A stretch of DNA of 64,000 nt from Papillibacter cinnamivorans DSM 12816 (GCF_900176335.1 NZ_FWXW01000002.1:248001-312000); one strand, 5' to 3'. Shown: positions 52,573 through 61,728, numbered from the stretch's first letter. Program-made: numbers and translations. Notes: generated from the letters alone by a model not told the origin.

Positions 52573-53442
52573 TTAAAAAGCTTGTTTTCGAGACTGTTCG
52601 GAATAGTCGTAGAACCCTCTTCCGCTTTTTTTGCCCAGCAGTCCGCCCCTGACCATTTTTCTCAGCAGGGGATGCGCCGCATATTTGGGATCCCCCGTTT
52701 CACGGTGAATGGTATCCAAAATGCTAATGCAGATATCCAGACCGATAAAATCTCCCAATGCCAGCGGTCCCATGGGATGATTGGCTCCCAGCATCATGGC
52801 TTTGTCAATATCCGCCGCAGATGCGATCCCCTCGGAAAGCAGGCCTACGGCTTCGTTGATCATGGGAATCAGCACCTTATTGACCACAAAGGCGGGAGCC
52901 TCCTGCACTTCGATAGGGTCTTTCCCAATTTCCGCCGCCAGATCGTACACTGCATGGAAAGTCTTGTCCGACGTCCGCGCTCCCCGGATCACCTCCACCA
53001 GTCTCATAACGGGAGCGGGGTTAAAAAAGTGCATGCCGATGAACTGATCCGGCCGTTTAGTGGCGGACGCGACCTCCGTGATGGAAATGGAGGATGTATT
53101 TGATGCAAAAATAGCCGCGGGTTCGCATATGCCATCCAGATCCTGAAAAAGCTTCTTTTTAATCTCCGAATTTTCCAAAACGGCTTCTATCACCAACTCT
53201 GCATTCGCAGCTTCACTTAAATCCGTGGTAAACCTTACTCTCCCGAGAACATCGGCTTTCTCCGTTTCGGATATTTTTTTCTTTTCCGCCAATTTGGACA
53301 GGTCATTTTGCAGCTTTATCCGGGCCCTGTCGATAATTTCGTCCGTAATATCGCGGATGACAACCTCTTTGCCTTTTGCTGCAAAGGTTTGTGCGATTCC
53401 AAGCCCCATGGTACCGGCACCGACTGTAAAAATTTGATTCAT
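52573..53442 (-). CDS. hbd: 3-Hydroxybutyryl-CoA dehydrogenase, copy 2
   Basis: 289 residues, with the same motifs as copy 1 (GAGTMG, ASNTSSISITE, GMHFFNPAPVM, AFVVNKVLIPM) and a slightly longer C-terminus. AGGAGG site before the ATG. Last gene of the block SSS-hydrolase-ctfAB-pct3-hbd2. Copies 1 and 2 are close paralogues, and each is preceded by the same hairpin element, so the hbd end of both blocks arose by duplication. Confidence 0.95.
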   Translation of the reverse strand: MNQIFTVGAGTMGLGIAQTFAAKGKEVVIRDITDEIIDRARIKLQNDLSKLAEKKKISETEKADVLGRVRFTTDLSEAANAELVIEAVLENSEIKKKLFQDLDGICEPAAIFASNTSSISITEVASATKRPDQFIGMHFFNPAPVMRLVEVIRGARTSDKTFHAVYDLAAEIGKDPIEVQEAPAFVVNKVLIPMINEAVGLLSEGIASAADIDKAMMLGANHPMGPLALGDFIGLDICISILDTIHRETGDPKYAAHPLLRKMVRGGLLGKKSGRGFYDYSEQSRKQAF

Positions 53443-53519
53443 AAGTGATTCCTCCTAAATGATATCCATTCCGTATCGGTTTATTATGTCGCTGAAAATT
53501 TTATGTTTAGTTCCCTTAA

Positions 53520-53582
53520 CCGCATTGATGCGGATGGATTGTGCCAAAAAATGGCACAATCCATCCATGTAAGGAGGGCATA
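53520..53582. repeat. Duplicated hairpin element, copy B (upstream of hbd2)
   Basis: CCGCAT/ATGCGG (53520-53525 with 53528-53533) and a 15-bp hairpin (53532-53546 with 53552-53566, loop AAAAA), followed by GTAAGGAGGGCAT. Matches 41402-41465. Lies in the 53443-53654 gap between pct3 and hbd2. Confidence 0.7.
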
Positions 53583-53654
53583 TGCAAGTAAAAAATGATT
53601 AAGGAGCCCTGGGCAGCGGACATTTTGCCCTGCTGCGCCTTTTTTTGATATTCC

Positions 53655-55202
53655 CTATAATTTAAGACCCATAGCCTCTGCCCTGAATATCCTTTTATCC
53701 ATCTTTTTCAGGTCAGGGGCGATGAGAGGCTTGAAATCCATACAGGACGATACGTCTTTCTCCAGATCGACGCCCGGAGCGATTTCTGTAAGCGTCAGGC
53801 CTTCTCTTTCCAGAGAGAAAACCGCGCGCTCCGTTATGTAGAGAACTTTCTGGCCTGTTTCCCGGGCATATTCCCCGCTGAACGTGATCTGCTCCACCTG
53901 GTCGATAAATTTTTTTGCTTTCCCCTCTTTCATAATGACAAGCGTCCCGTTTTCGGTGGAAATTTCCAGCCCGCCGGCGGTAAACGTTCCACAGTATATC
54001 ACCTTTTTAGCGTTCTGGGTGATGTTGATAAATCCGCCGCATCCGGCTATCCTGGGGCCGAATTTGCTGACGTTGACGTTTCCCCTTTTATCGCACTGCG
54101 CCAATCCCAGAAAAGCAATGTCAAGACCGCCTCCGTCATAAAAATCAAACTGATACGGCTGATCCAGGATACATTCGCAGTTGACGGAGGCGCCGAAGCT
54201 CTGTCCCCCCGCCGGCACTCCCCCTACAGGACCGGCTTCTACAGTAAGTGTCATGGCTTCTCCTATCCCCTCTTCGTTAGCCACCGCAGCCACTCCCTCC
54301 GGAACGCCGATCCCCAGATTTACCGCCGCGTTGGAAACCAGCTCCATGGCTGCCCGCCTGGATATGATTTTCCTTTCATTCAAAGGCATCGGTTTGGTCG
54401 AGCCGAGAGGTATTCTGATATCGCCGCAGTAAGCGGGATTAAACTGCTCCGCAAAAGTCTGCATGTGATTGGCGGGCTGAGCTACAACTACTGCGTCCAC
54501 ATAGATTCCCGGGATTTTTACCATGCGCGGATCCAGGCTGCCGTTTTTTACGACGGATTCCACTTGAGCAACTACAACTCCGCCGGAATTTTTAGCAGCC
54601 TGGGCGATGGAGAGGGTCTCAAGCGTCCCCGCTTCCTTTTCCATGGAGATGTTTCCCTTCTCGTCGGCATACGTGCCTCGTATGATTGCCGCGTCAATGG
54701 GAAACGCCTTATATAAAAGTCTTTCTTCTCCCTCGATCCGGATTACCTTGACAATATCCTCTTCCGTTATTGTGTTGAGTTTTCCACCCCCAATGCGGGG
54801 ATCGACAAAGGTTTTCAGGCCTACATGGGTGACGGTTCCCACTTTTTTGGCCGCTATATCCCGGAACAGATGAGATATAACGCCCTGGGGAAGGTTGTAC
54901 GCCTGTACCTTATTATTCATCGCCAGTGCTTGCAGTTTCGGTGCAAGGCCCCAGTGCCCGCCAATAATTTTTGTTACGAGCCCCTCATGGCCCAGATGAT
55001 TTAGCCCCTTCTCCTTCCCGTCTCCCTGTCCGGCGGCATATACCAGCGTGAGACGATTGGGTTCTCCGGAAGCAAGAAACGCTCTTTCCATCTCTGCCGT
55101 TATTTCCTCGGGATGGCCGTTTCCTACAAAACCGGATATTGCGACCGTGCTTCCACTTTTGATCATCCGCACCGCCTGCTGGGCGGTTTTTACTTTATTC
55201 AA
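53655..55202 (-). CDS. Single-chain acyl-CoA:acetate CoA-transferase, copy 3
   Basis: 515 residues, very similar to copy 1 along its whole length. Catalytic Glu in [11 protein letters not shown] (E322), N-terminal [11 protein letters not shown]. It follows ctfB by 138 bases on the same strand and is followed by hbd2. Presence in one operon with a two-subunit CoA-transferase means two CoA-transferase types are made together, perhaps for different acids or for opposite directions. Confidence 0.93.
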   Translation of the reverse strand: MNKVKTAQQAVRMIKSGSTVAISGFVGNGHPEEITAEMERAFLASGEPNRLTLVYAAGQGDGKEKGLNHLGHEGLVTKIIGGHWGLAPKLQALAMNNKVQAYNLPQGVISHLFRDIAAKKVGTVTHVGLKTFVDPRIGGGKLNTITEEDIVKVIRIEGEERLLYKAFPIDAAIIRGTYADEKGNISMEKEAGTLETLSIAQAAKNSGGVVVAQVESVVKNGSLDPRMVKIPGIYVDAVVVAQPANHMQTFAEQFNPAYCGDIRIPLGSTKPMPLNERKIISRRAAMELVSNAAVNLGIGVPEGVAAVANEEGIGEAMTLTVEAGPVGGVPAGGQSFGASVNCECILDQPYQFDFYDGGGLDIAFLGLAQCDKRGNVNVSKFGPRIAGCGGFINITQNAKKVIYCGTFTAGGLEISTENGTLVIMKEGKAKKFIDQVEQITFSGEYARETGQKVLYITERAVFSLEREGLTLTEIAPGVDLEKDVSSCMDFKPLIAPDLKKMDKRIFRAEAMGLKL

Positions 55203-55340
55203 CCCTTTCGTCTTCCCCTCTGCTGTTTTTTACGGTAAGATTGCCCCATATCAGCTCTGTCCGTTTTCAGGCAAAGAATATGTAACTCGGAAAAATCACA
55301 ATACCCGGGCGACAGCTCGTCTTTCCGGTCTGTACGGGGG

Positions 55341-56021
55341 TCAGCAATCGATCCGATACCTGCCGGGCACCCGACCGTCAACCTCAAAATCGGCATCAGT
55401 AATCTTCTGCAGCTCCTCAACGGTCATATCTTCGGATAGTTCTTCCAGCAGCAGTCCTCTCGGTGTCACTCGGAAGACCGCTCTTTCAGTGATAATTGTA
55501 TCCACGACGCCCTTGCCCGTTATGGGCAGCGTGCAGGCGCGAAGCACTTTGGAACTCCCCTGCTTGTCGCAGTGCTGGAGCACTGCGATGACTTTTCTGG
55601 CGCCGCCCACAAGATCCATGGCTCCGCCCATACCCGGCAGATATTTCCCCTCTTCAAAAGGAATGGCCCAATTTGCAATATTGCCTTCCTGATCCACTTC
55701 CAGTGCTCCCAGAATGGTGGCATCAACATGTCCGCCCCGGATAATGGCAAAGGAGGTGGCAATGTCGAAAATACTTGCGCCGGGGAGCAACGTGATAGGC
55801 TGGGACGCGGCGTTTGCCGTGTCGGAATCATCGTCTCCCCATCCGGGTGTGGGGCCGAACATCAAAGCTCCATTTTCCGTCTGGAAGACAATGTTCTTCT
55901 CAGCCGGAATGCAGTTGGCAACTCCCACGGGCATACCGAACCCCAGGTTCACCACTTCTCCATCCTGCAGCTCCAGCGCCGCCCGCCGGATAATTCGTTC
56001 TCTTGCATCCACGATTAACAC
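55341..56021 (-). CDS. CoA-transferase subunit B (3-oxoacid/butyrate-acetoacetate type)
   Basis: 226 residues. The catalytic Glu is in FQTENGALMFG (E49 from the GTG at 56021). GFGMPVGVANCIP and GGAMDLVGGARKVI are family motifs. A second GTG at 56012 is better placed after AGAAGGTG and may be the true start. It pairs with subunit A directly upstream to form the A2B2 enzyme that activates short 3-oxo or straight-chain acids. Confidence 0.92.
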   Translation of the reverse strand: MLIVDARERIIRRAALELQDGEVVNLGFGMPVGVANCIPAEKNIVFQTENGALMFGPTPGWGDDDSDTANAASQPITLLPGASIFDIATSFAIIRGGHVDATILGALEVDQEGNIANWAIPFEEGKYLPGMGGAMDLVGGARKVIAVLQHCDKQGSSKVLRACTLPITGKGVVDTIITERAVFRVTPRGLLLEELSEDMTVEELQKITDADFEVDGRVPGRYRIDC

Positions 56022-56036
56022 CTTCTGTCACTTCAA

Positions 56037-56765
56037 TTAAGCGATTGTCTCGCGCAGATATCCGCTTTTTGTCCACATTCGCCGGTAGATCTCCTGCTGC
56101 TGCGGCAGCGAATACCCCTGCACCACGGAGTTTACAAAGATACCGGGTGTTCCAACGCGTTCCGGGTCAATTTCTCCAGGTGCGACAATTTCATTGACCT
56201 CCGCAACGGTATACTCTGCGGCGGAGGCGATGACGGGATTGCTGTTAATGGAAATTCCCCTGTATTGGACATTGCCGGTTGTGTCTGCCCGGTAGCCTTT
56301 GATAAACGCCATGTCCGCCCGAAGAGGCAGCTCCACCAGATATTCCTTTCCTCCAATGGTTAGCTTTTCTTTTCCCTGTTCCACCAAAGTACCCACCCCG
56401 ATAGGGGTAACCACCGCGCCTAGTCCTGCGCCGCCCGCACGAATTTTTTCAATGAGGGTGCCCATGGGATAATATTCGATTTCAAGCTCTCCGCTTTTAA
56501 AAGCCCGAACTGCCTCAGGACAAGTGCCCGCATGCGCCGTGATAAATTTCCGGACCCGCCTTCGCTCAAAAAGCGCCGCCAGATCAAAGCTTCCGCCGGG
56601 ATAAGAGTTGACAATGGCAATCACCGTCAGATCCTTCACATCTTTCTGCGCCAGCTTTTCCAGGCAGTTCAGAGGAGAACCCACCCCGAGAAAGCCTCCG
56701 ATCATAATAGTCATACCGTCTTGAACCCGGTCAATTACCTCTCCGATTTCCGCTGTCTTATTCAT
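56037..56765 (-). CDS. CoA-transferase subunit A (3-oxoacid/butyrate-acetoacetate type)
   Basis: 242 residues from ATG 56765 with GGGAGGG; the open frame to 56885 runs into the preceding gene. GMTIMIGGFLGVGSP is the glycine-rich CoA-loop region. Then IRAGGAGLGAVVTPIGVGT and AFIKGYRADTTGNVQYRG, all typical of alpha subunits. Partner of the beta subunit 15 bases downstream. Confidence 0.93.
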   Translation of the reverse strand: MNKTAEIGEVIDRVQDGMTIMIGGFLGVGSPLNCLEKLAQKDVKDLTVIAIVNSYPGGSFDLAALFERRRVRKFITAHAGTCPEAVRAFKSGELEIEYYPMGTLIEKIRAGGAGLGAVVTPIGVGTLVEQGKEKLTIGGKEYLVELPLRADMAFIKGYRADTTGNVQYRGISINSNPVIASAAEYTVAEVNEIVAPGEIDPERVGTPGIFVNSVVQGYSLPQQQEIYRRMWTKSGYLRETIA

Positions 56766-56809
56766 CGGTACCCTCCCTTTGTCCGCAATGTGATTGATAT
56801 CCGTTTTCC

Positions 56810-56858
56810 CCATACACAGGGAAGGAACCCGTTCCCTCCCTGTGTATGGTTTTCTTTT
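56810..56858. repeat. Inverted repeat between hydrolase and ctfA
   Basis: 13-bp arms (56810-56822 with 56837-56849) and an inner GGAA/TTCC. The T-tail is on the plus strand (TTTTCTTTT), where no gene ends; in the operon direction it is a hairpin without T-run, perhaps an mRNA processing or stability element. Confidence 0.55.
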
Positions 56859-56862
56859 CCCA

Positions 56863-57705
56863 TCAGGCGAAGCACTTATCCGCAAAGGCTTTTATTGTGC
56901 TTTGCAGTCCGGGGCTGTCTTTATGCATCATGGTAAAGTGATTTTCCTCGGTAATATAGAAGTCCAGATTCTTGATAAGCGCCTTGGTTTTATCGTACGC
57001 CTTTTCGTAATACAGCGGGGCGCTGCCTAAAATTCCCTTTGCGTAAACCAGCAGTGTGGGGCAGCAGATATACGGCAGAATCTTCTCGTGCGGGTACTCC
57101 ATCAGGCTGATCAGATCGCTGTGGATGGCGCCGGGGTCTCCCTTGCATTTATACTTCCCGTCCGGAGTCCGTCCGATTTCATGGTCGACACTGTTGCCGA
57201 GCATCTCATTCCAGTCCAGCCCCATGGATTTATAGGACTCGCGTGCGCCTTCTATATAGTCTTCCTTGCGCTCGAAGACGTTGCTCACCCGTTCCAGGGC
57301 GGGCTCGATGTTTTTGACATCCTGCTCGGTCACAACCCCGGCGCCGTCCAGCAGCACCAGGCCCCGCACATCCTTTCTGCGGGAAGCAACGATGGCCGCC
57401 GTATAAGCTCCCATGGAATGTCCGATGATCAGGGGATTTTTCAGGCCCAAATCGTCCATGATGGCAATGGCGTCGTCGGCATGCTTCATGACATTGCTGT
57501 CCTTGTCGGCCGGAGAGCTGTCGCCCCGTCCCCTGAGGTCATAGGAAATTACCTGATATTCAGGCGTAAGGGTCTTGGCGATCAGCTGAAAATGGTTGGC
57601 GTTTCCGGTCAGGGCATGAATACAGAAAACAGGTCCTTTCTGCCCCTCCCACTTTATCAGTTGGAACTCATACTTGCCGATTTTCTTACTGTACTCTCTT
57701 TTCAT
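56863..57705 (-). CDS. Alpha/beta hydrolase
   Basis: 280 residues. The nucleophile elbow is GHSMG with S97; the oxyanion region is VFCIHALTGNANHF; the acid is in the CPTLLVYAKG strand region; the catalytic His is in ENHFTMMH near the C-terminus. YDLRGRGDSSPAD is the usual loop after strand 4. It fits enol-lactone, ester or C-C hydrolases of aromatic or keto-acid pathways. Placed between a solute symporter and ctfA, it probably prepares the imported compound for CoA activation, by ester or C-C cleavage. Confidence 0.88.
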   Translation of the reverse strand: MKREYSKKIGKYEFQLIKWEGQKGPVFCIHALTGNANHFQLIAKTLTPEYQVISYDLRGRGDSSPADKDSNVMKHADDAIAIMDDLGLKNPLIIGHSMGAYTAAIVASRRKDVRGLVLLDGAGVVTEQDVKNIEPALERVSNVFERKEDYIEGARESYKSMGLDWNEMLGNSVDHEIGRTPDGKYKCKGDPGAIHSDLISLMEYPHEKILPYICCPTLLVYAKGILGSAPLYYEKAYDKTKALIKNLDFYITEENHFTMMHKDSPGLQSTIKAFADKCFA

Positions 57706-57747
57706 GAATTAGATTTTGCCTCCTATTTTTATGCTTTCACAGCGGAT

Positions 57748-59262
57748 TTACAGATCCATCGCCGCCTGGACCCTGGGATCCAGCGCGTTGCCCTTGGCTC
57801 CCTTGGTGAAGAGCGAAACCACAACGGTAACAATGATGGACAGAGCGATGACGTTCATATACCAGGGCAGCCCGCCGGGCCACTTGACCCCCTTGCTCAC
57901 CAGGATCATGCAGACAATGTTCAGCACCAGCGATACCAGAAGTCCGCAGAATGTGCCCTCCTTGCTGCAGCCTTTCCAAAGAAGGCCGATGACGAAAACA
58001 GGGAAAGTGGCTGTGATGAAGGTGCCGTAACCCAATGTTGTCAGCATTGCCACCATGGAGCCGCTCTTCAGGGTGAACGCGATGGTGGCGATGCCCAGGA
58101 TCACCATGACAACGCGTCCCACGGTTACCTGTTTCCGGGTGTCAAGCTTCATTCCCAACGCATCCGGAACATCCCTGGCCACCATGCCGGAAGCCATTGT
58201 TAAAAACATGCTGGCGGTGGACAGCGCCGCGCTGATCACTGCGGCATATGTAAAGACCTGGCACACAATACCTACATGCTCGGAGAAAGCGAGGATTGCG
58301 CTGTCCGCGTTCTCCAGCGGAAGAATCCTGCCGCTGGCAACCAGATACATTGCGCCCATGCCGGCCACTACTGCCAGAAAAGACACAAACAGATGGGATA
58401 CGGAAGCAAACAGCCCCATTTTAGGCATATCTCTTGGGTCTTTGAGTGCATACATTCTGGATAGAATGGCGGGCTGGCCAAGAAGGCCGATCATGGGCAT
58501 GATGACAAATGCCATGGTCGTTCCGTTGGTTGCTGCGCCCCAGCCGTCCAGCATATTTGGAGACAGAGCCTTGGTGATGCCGCCCCCTGTCACCTCTCCG
58601 GCGTTGGCAATGGTCATAACCGCGTTTTCCATACCGCCGGTGATCATATAGAAGGAAATAACCAGGATGATTCCCGCCACAACCATCACGAAGCCTTGAA
58701 ATGCCTGGGTCAAAAGGCCGCCCACGTCGCCGCTGATAGCCGTGTAGACGATGAGAATACCGAAGATAACCAGCGCCGAGGTAAGGGGCGACCAGCCCAG
58801 CAGATACCCGAACAGCACGGTTACACCTTTGATCTGAGAGGAAAGGTAGGCTATGCTGGCAAGAAAAATCAATATGGCGAAAATGAATTTGATGCCTTTG
58901 TGGTTTTCAAACCGCAGGGCCGCCACGTCGCCCAGAGTGGATATCGGCCCCAGTTCGGCCATGGCGCGCATTTTCTTGCCCAGAATGATGTAGCTCAGCG
59001 CAAAACCGCCGGAAGATAAAATCCATAGATTGATGGTGTTGCCCAGTACATAGAAGTTACCGGGAACGCCCATAACCGCGAATACGCTGGCTGCCGCGGC
59101 CATGGTGGCCAGTCCCACTGAAACCGGCCCGAACAGCGCCGTGCTTCCGAAAAAAGACTGAGCGCTGCTCATCTTTTTTTTAGACCACCAGCCGATTAAA
59201 AGGGAAACCACTACCACACCGAATGCACACAGCGCGATGGCAATTCTTGCTCCGCCGCTCAT
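57748..59262 (-). CDS. Sodium:solute symporter (SSS family)
   Basis: 504 residues with about 13 hydrophobic segments. The SSS motifs GPISTLGDVAALRFE, YTAISGDVGGLLTQAFQGFVM and ISAALSTASMFLTMASGMVARDV (with the sodium-site Ser/Thr residues) are present. Acetate-, pantothenate- and carboxylate-type carriers are closest by pattern. It starts 1 base after the stop of a small membrane protein, which fits a two-part transporter. It feeds the hydrolase and CoA-transferase genes downstream. Confidence 0.92.
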   Translation of the reverse strand: MSGGARIAIALCAFGVVVVSLLIGWWSKKKMSSAQSFFGSTALFGPVSVGLATMAAAASVFAVMGVPGNFYVLGNTINLWILSSGGFALSYIILGKKMRAMAELGPISTLGDVAALRFENHKGIKFIFAILIFLASIAYLSSQIKGVTVLFGYLLGWSPLTSALVIFGILIVYTAISGDVGGLLTQAFQGFVMVVAGIILVISFYMITGGMENAVMTIANAGEVTGGGITKALSPNMLDGWGAATNGTTMAFVIMPMIGLLGQPAILSRMYALKDPRDMPKMGLFASVSHLFVSFLAVVAGMGAMYLVASGRILPLENADSAILAFSEHVGIVCQVFTYAAVISAALSTASMFLTMASGMVARDVPDALGMKLDTRKQVTVGRVVMVILGIATIAFTLKSGSMVAMLTTLGYGTFITATFPVFVIGLLWKGCSKEGTFCGLLVSLVLNIVCMILVSKGVKWPGGLPWYMNVIALSIIVTVVVSLFTKGAKGNALDPRVQAAMDL

Positions 59263-59263
59263 G

Positions 59264-59722
59264 TTATTTGACCCCCTTGCTCAATTCCTGATTCATGCGC
59301 TTGATTTTAGCCTGATACTCTTCCCAGTCTTTCCGGGACAGCCATTTGTCCCTGTTGATATAAAAGCCGAGAGAAAGGGTCAGGACCGATCCAACCCACG
59401 CGATAAACACCCATGCGAAGGACGGGTGAAATCCAAGAAGCGTAAACGTTGGTGCCGAACCTCGGAACATGGAGGAATAGTATCCCACCAGTCCGAAACT
59501 TACTACCCAAAGCACAAACCAGGAAAGAATGGGGTAAACCATGAATGATTTATCCAGTTTGCCGTTGAGTCTTGCCCCTGTGATCAGATACAGCAGCATC
59601 ATGACAAGAGAAACAAAGATCCCCTGGTACCAGTAGCCATACCACGCCATAAGAGTCACGGCTACCCAAAGAATTCCGGTGACCACCACAAAGATTCCGT
59701 TTTTGTTTGAAGATCCAGTCAT
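59264..59722 (-). CDS. Small membrane protein, likely symporter partner
   Basis: 152 residues from ATG 59722 (GGGGAGGG). Four hydrophobic segments, at about 9-30, 35-52, 63-85 and 98-118, then a charged cytoplasmic tail (INRDKWLSRKDWEEYQAKIKRMNQEL). I do not recognise a named family; small partners of this kind occur next to SSS carriers. First gene of the block that runs to hbd2. Confidence 0.8.
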   Translation of the reverse strand: MTGSSNKNGIFVVVTGILWVAVTLMAWYGYWYQGIFVSLVMMLLYLITGARLNGKLDKSFMVYPILSWFVLWVVSFGLVGYYSSMFRGSAPTFTLLGFHPSFAWVFIAWVGSVLTLSLGFYINRDKWLSRKDWEEYQAKIKRMNQELSKGVK

Positions 59723-59878
59723 GTTAACCCTCCCCAAATTGTATGTAGTGCCTTTAGCCGCTCTAGAAAAATATGATGTCTCTCAACCCTCCTCACGCCC
59801 GGATTGTGCCTGGGCCTCTGCACATTTCACGGCGATTTTCAAGTTCTCTCCGAATTGTTCGGTAAAATGGATAGCGTA

Positions 59879-59907
59879 AGTATACCTCCCTGCCTCGATT
59901 TTGTGAA
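59879..59907 (-). promoter_or_regulatory. Sigma-70 promoter of the SSS-ctf-pct3-hbd2 operon
   Basis: Minus strand: TTCACA (59907-59902), a 17-base spacer, TATACT (59884-59879). Confidence 0.7.
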
Positions 59908-59926
59908 ATACTTATAATTCATAATC

Positions 59927-59943
59927 TATAACCAGTGGCTATA
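59927..59943. promoter_or_regulatory. Candidate operator between divergent operons
   Basis: Imperfect palindrome TATAACCAGTGGCTATA between the two divergent promoters (59879-59907 and 59959-59986). The TetR-type regulator gene next door is a plausible source of its binding protein. Confidence 0.4.
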
Positions 59944-59958
59944 ATTACAATTTGGTCA

Positions 59959-59986
59959 TTGATTTTTGCTTAAGCTGTGCTATACT
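59959..59986 (+). promoter_or_regulatory. Sigma-70 promoter of tetR-lysR
   Basis: TTGATT (59959-59964), a 16-base spacer, TATACT (59981-59986); 110 bases before the tetR start. The 59723-60095 gap holds no gene. Confidence 0.65.
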
Positions 59987-60095
59987 GAAAAAAAGCACAC
60001 CAAACGGATGACGGAAAATACTCAGAATCAGGTTGGCGAAAGCGTGAAAAAAACAACCATCTGCGCAAGACTAATATAATTAAGGGGATACTTGG

Positions 60096-60719
60096 ATGCC
60101 GAGACATTTTTCATCTGAAGAAAAAGAGATCATCCGGGATAAGCTCCTGGATGCGGGCATGTATTTGTTCACCAAATACGGAGTTGGAAAAACAACAATT
60201 GAAGATGTTACGAAAGAGGCCGGCGTTGGAAAAGGTACGTTTTATTTGTTCTACGGCTCAAAAGGAGCTTTTTATCTGGACTTGTATGAACGGGAGTGGA
60301 AAATACTCAATGAAAAGATGGAGGAGCTGTTTCTGTATAAGAAAGGCAACTTATCCGATCTGTTGTTGGAATATATATTTGAGAACAGGCGGCACTTACT
60401 GGAACACCCGATTCTGTCAAAAGCTTATGACCCTTCAACCGTATCTTCTATTTTTGATCAGGCCGGCCACGAAAGGCTGCGGGAATTTAAACGTCTGAGC
60501 AGTGAAAAACTCTGCCGTATTATTGACAGCTGGATTTCGGCAAACGATCTGATTTGTCCGATCAATACGAAAGTGGTTGCCGCAATGATGAGAAGCCTTA
60601 GCTTCTTGAATTACCATCGGATGGAAATCGGGGAGGATATTTTGGATGAAGTAGTCAGAAGATTTGCTGACAGCATTGCATTGATGGTGAAAGAAGCAAC
60701 AATCGCTGGATCTGAATAA
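60096..60719 (+). CDS. TetR/AcrR-family transcriptional regulator
   Basis: 207 residues. The N-terminal helix-turn-helix is TIEDVTKEAGVGKGTFYLFYGSK (about 29-51), the usual TetR pattern. The C-terminal helical domain (about 60-200) would bind the ligand. It is divergent from the SSS-hydrolase-ctfAB-pct3-hbd2 operon and probably represses it until an acyl-CoA or the imported acid is present. Its stop is 14 bases before the LysR gene. Confidence 0.92.
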   Translation: MPRHFSSEEKEIIRDKLLDAGMYLFTKYGVGKTTIEDVTKEAGVGKGTFYLFYGSKGAFYLDLYEREWKILNEKMEELFLYKKGNLSDLLLEYIFENRRHLLEHPILSKAYDPSTVSSIFDQAGHERLREFKRLSSEKLCRIIDSWISANDLICPINTKVVAAMMRSLSFLNYHRMEIGEDILDEVVRRFADSIALMVKEATIAGSE

Positions 60720-60733
60720 AAGGTTGTGATTCT

Positions 60734-61627
60734 TTGGATATTAAGCAGCTAACATATTTTGTTGAAATAGCGAAAGAAAAGAGTTTCACCAAGGCGGCCG
60801 CTAATTGCTACATATCTCAGCCTGCGCTCAGCAAATCCATCAGACAGCTGGAGGAAGAACTGAATACCAAATTGTTTATCAGAGACTATCCCACCTTTGA
60901 GCTGACCCAGGAAGGCGAGATTTTACTTGCCGATGCCATAGATATCATCGATACTTTCAATAATATTAAGGCGAGAATCAAAATGATTCGGACAAAGGTG
61001 GAGCATCCCATTAAATTCGCAGTATCGCCGCTTTGCGGGAACGCGTGTTTCGGCAATATAATCGCGAAGTTCTGCGAATTGAATCCTGGCATACCCATCG
61101 ATTATTATGAGACGGACAGGATCGCAAGCCAAAGTTTCATGAAGGAAATGGATATTTCTATAGTATTGCTGCCTCAGAAGATTACTGAGCTTTCAAAAGA
61201 TCATCTCGTTACGGACATTGCTTCGTGCAATCTCGTCGGATTGGTATCCGGTCAGTACGAATCGGAAAAAATGAAAAAACTGAGTCTGAAATCCTTCTTG
61301 GAGGAAACCGTCGTCACTTCGGAAGACGTTCTGCACATCATATATGCGAATGAGTTGAACCTGATCGGGAAAAAGCATATTTTTTCGTCTTATAACGCTG
61401 ATTATGTGCAGAAAATGATTTTACAGAAAGAAGGCTTTATCGTTCTGCCTGATTTCATTGCGCGTTCAATGGCCGCCGATCCTTTATACAGGCTCGTTCC
61501 GCTCGAATATGATATTTTATGCAGGCTTGTTTTAGTCACAAAAAGAAATGCCAGATACAGTCAGGTAATGGAACGGATTCAAAATTACATTTTAAGTGAG
61601 TTTGCCTTAAAATATAAAAGTACATAA
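60734..61627 (+). CDS. LysR-family transcriptional regulator
   Basis: 297 residues. It begins MDIKQLTYFVEIAKEKSFTKAA with helix-turn-helix ANCYISQPALSKSIRQLEEEL, the LysR signature, then a periplasmic-binding-type effector domain (about 90-290). TTG start; the ribosome site is weak (AAGGTTGTG), so it may be coupled to translation of the tetR gene 14 bases upstream. A second regulator beside TetR suggests dual control of the divergent acid operon or of etf. Confidence 0.92.
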   Translation: MDIKQLTYFVEIAKEKSFTKAAANCYISQPALSKSIRQLEEELNTKLFIRDYPTFELTQEGEILLADAIDIIDTFNNIKARIKMIRTKVEHPIKFAVSPLCGNACFGNIIAKFCELNPGIPIDYYETDRIASQSFMKEMDISIVLLPQKITELSKDHLVTDIASCNLVGLVSGQYESEKMKKLSLKSFLEETVVTSEDVLHIIYANELNLIGKKHIFSSYNADYVQKMILQKEGFIVLPDFIARSMAADPLYRLVPLEYDILCRLVLVTKRNARYSQVMERIQNYILSEFALKYKST

Positions 61628-61670
61628 AAGCAACGTATGTTGCATTGACTGTTTCCTGCTGCTGAAAGAA

Positions 61671-61712
61671 AAAGGATGGGATGCGGTTTACCCGCATCCC
61701 ATCCTTTTTCTT
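61671..61712. terminator. Bidirectional terminator between lysR and etfA
   Basis: 16-bp stem (61671-61686 with 61692-61707), loop TTTAC, T-rich tails in both directions. Confidence 0.88.
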
Positions 61713-61728
61713 TACATTTTAACCGATG

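Noticed and set aside
53571-53603. A tiny plus-strand gene after AAGGAGGGCAT (ATG followed by five codons and stop)
   Set aside because: The copy at 41455 does not keep the same peptide, so a conserved short peptide is not supported; kept only as an alternative reading of the duplicated element.
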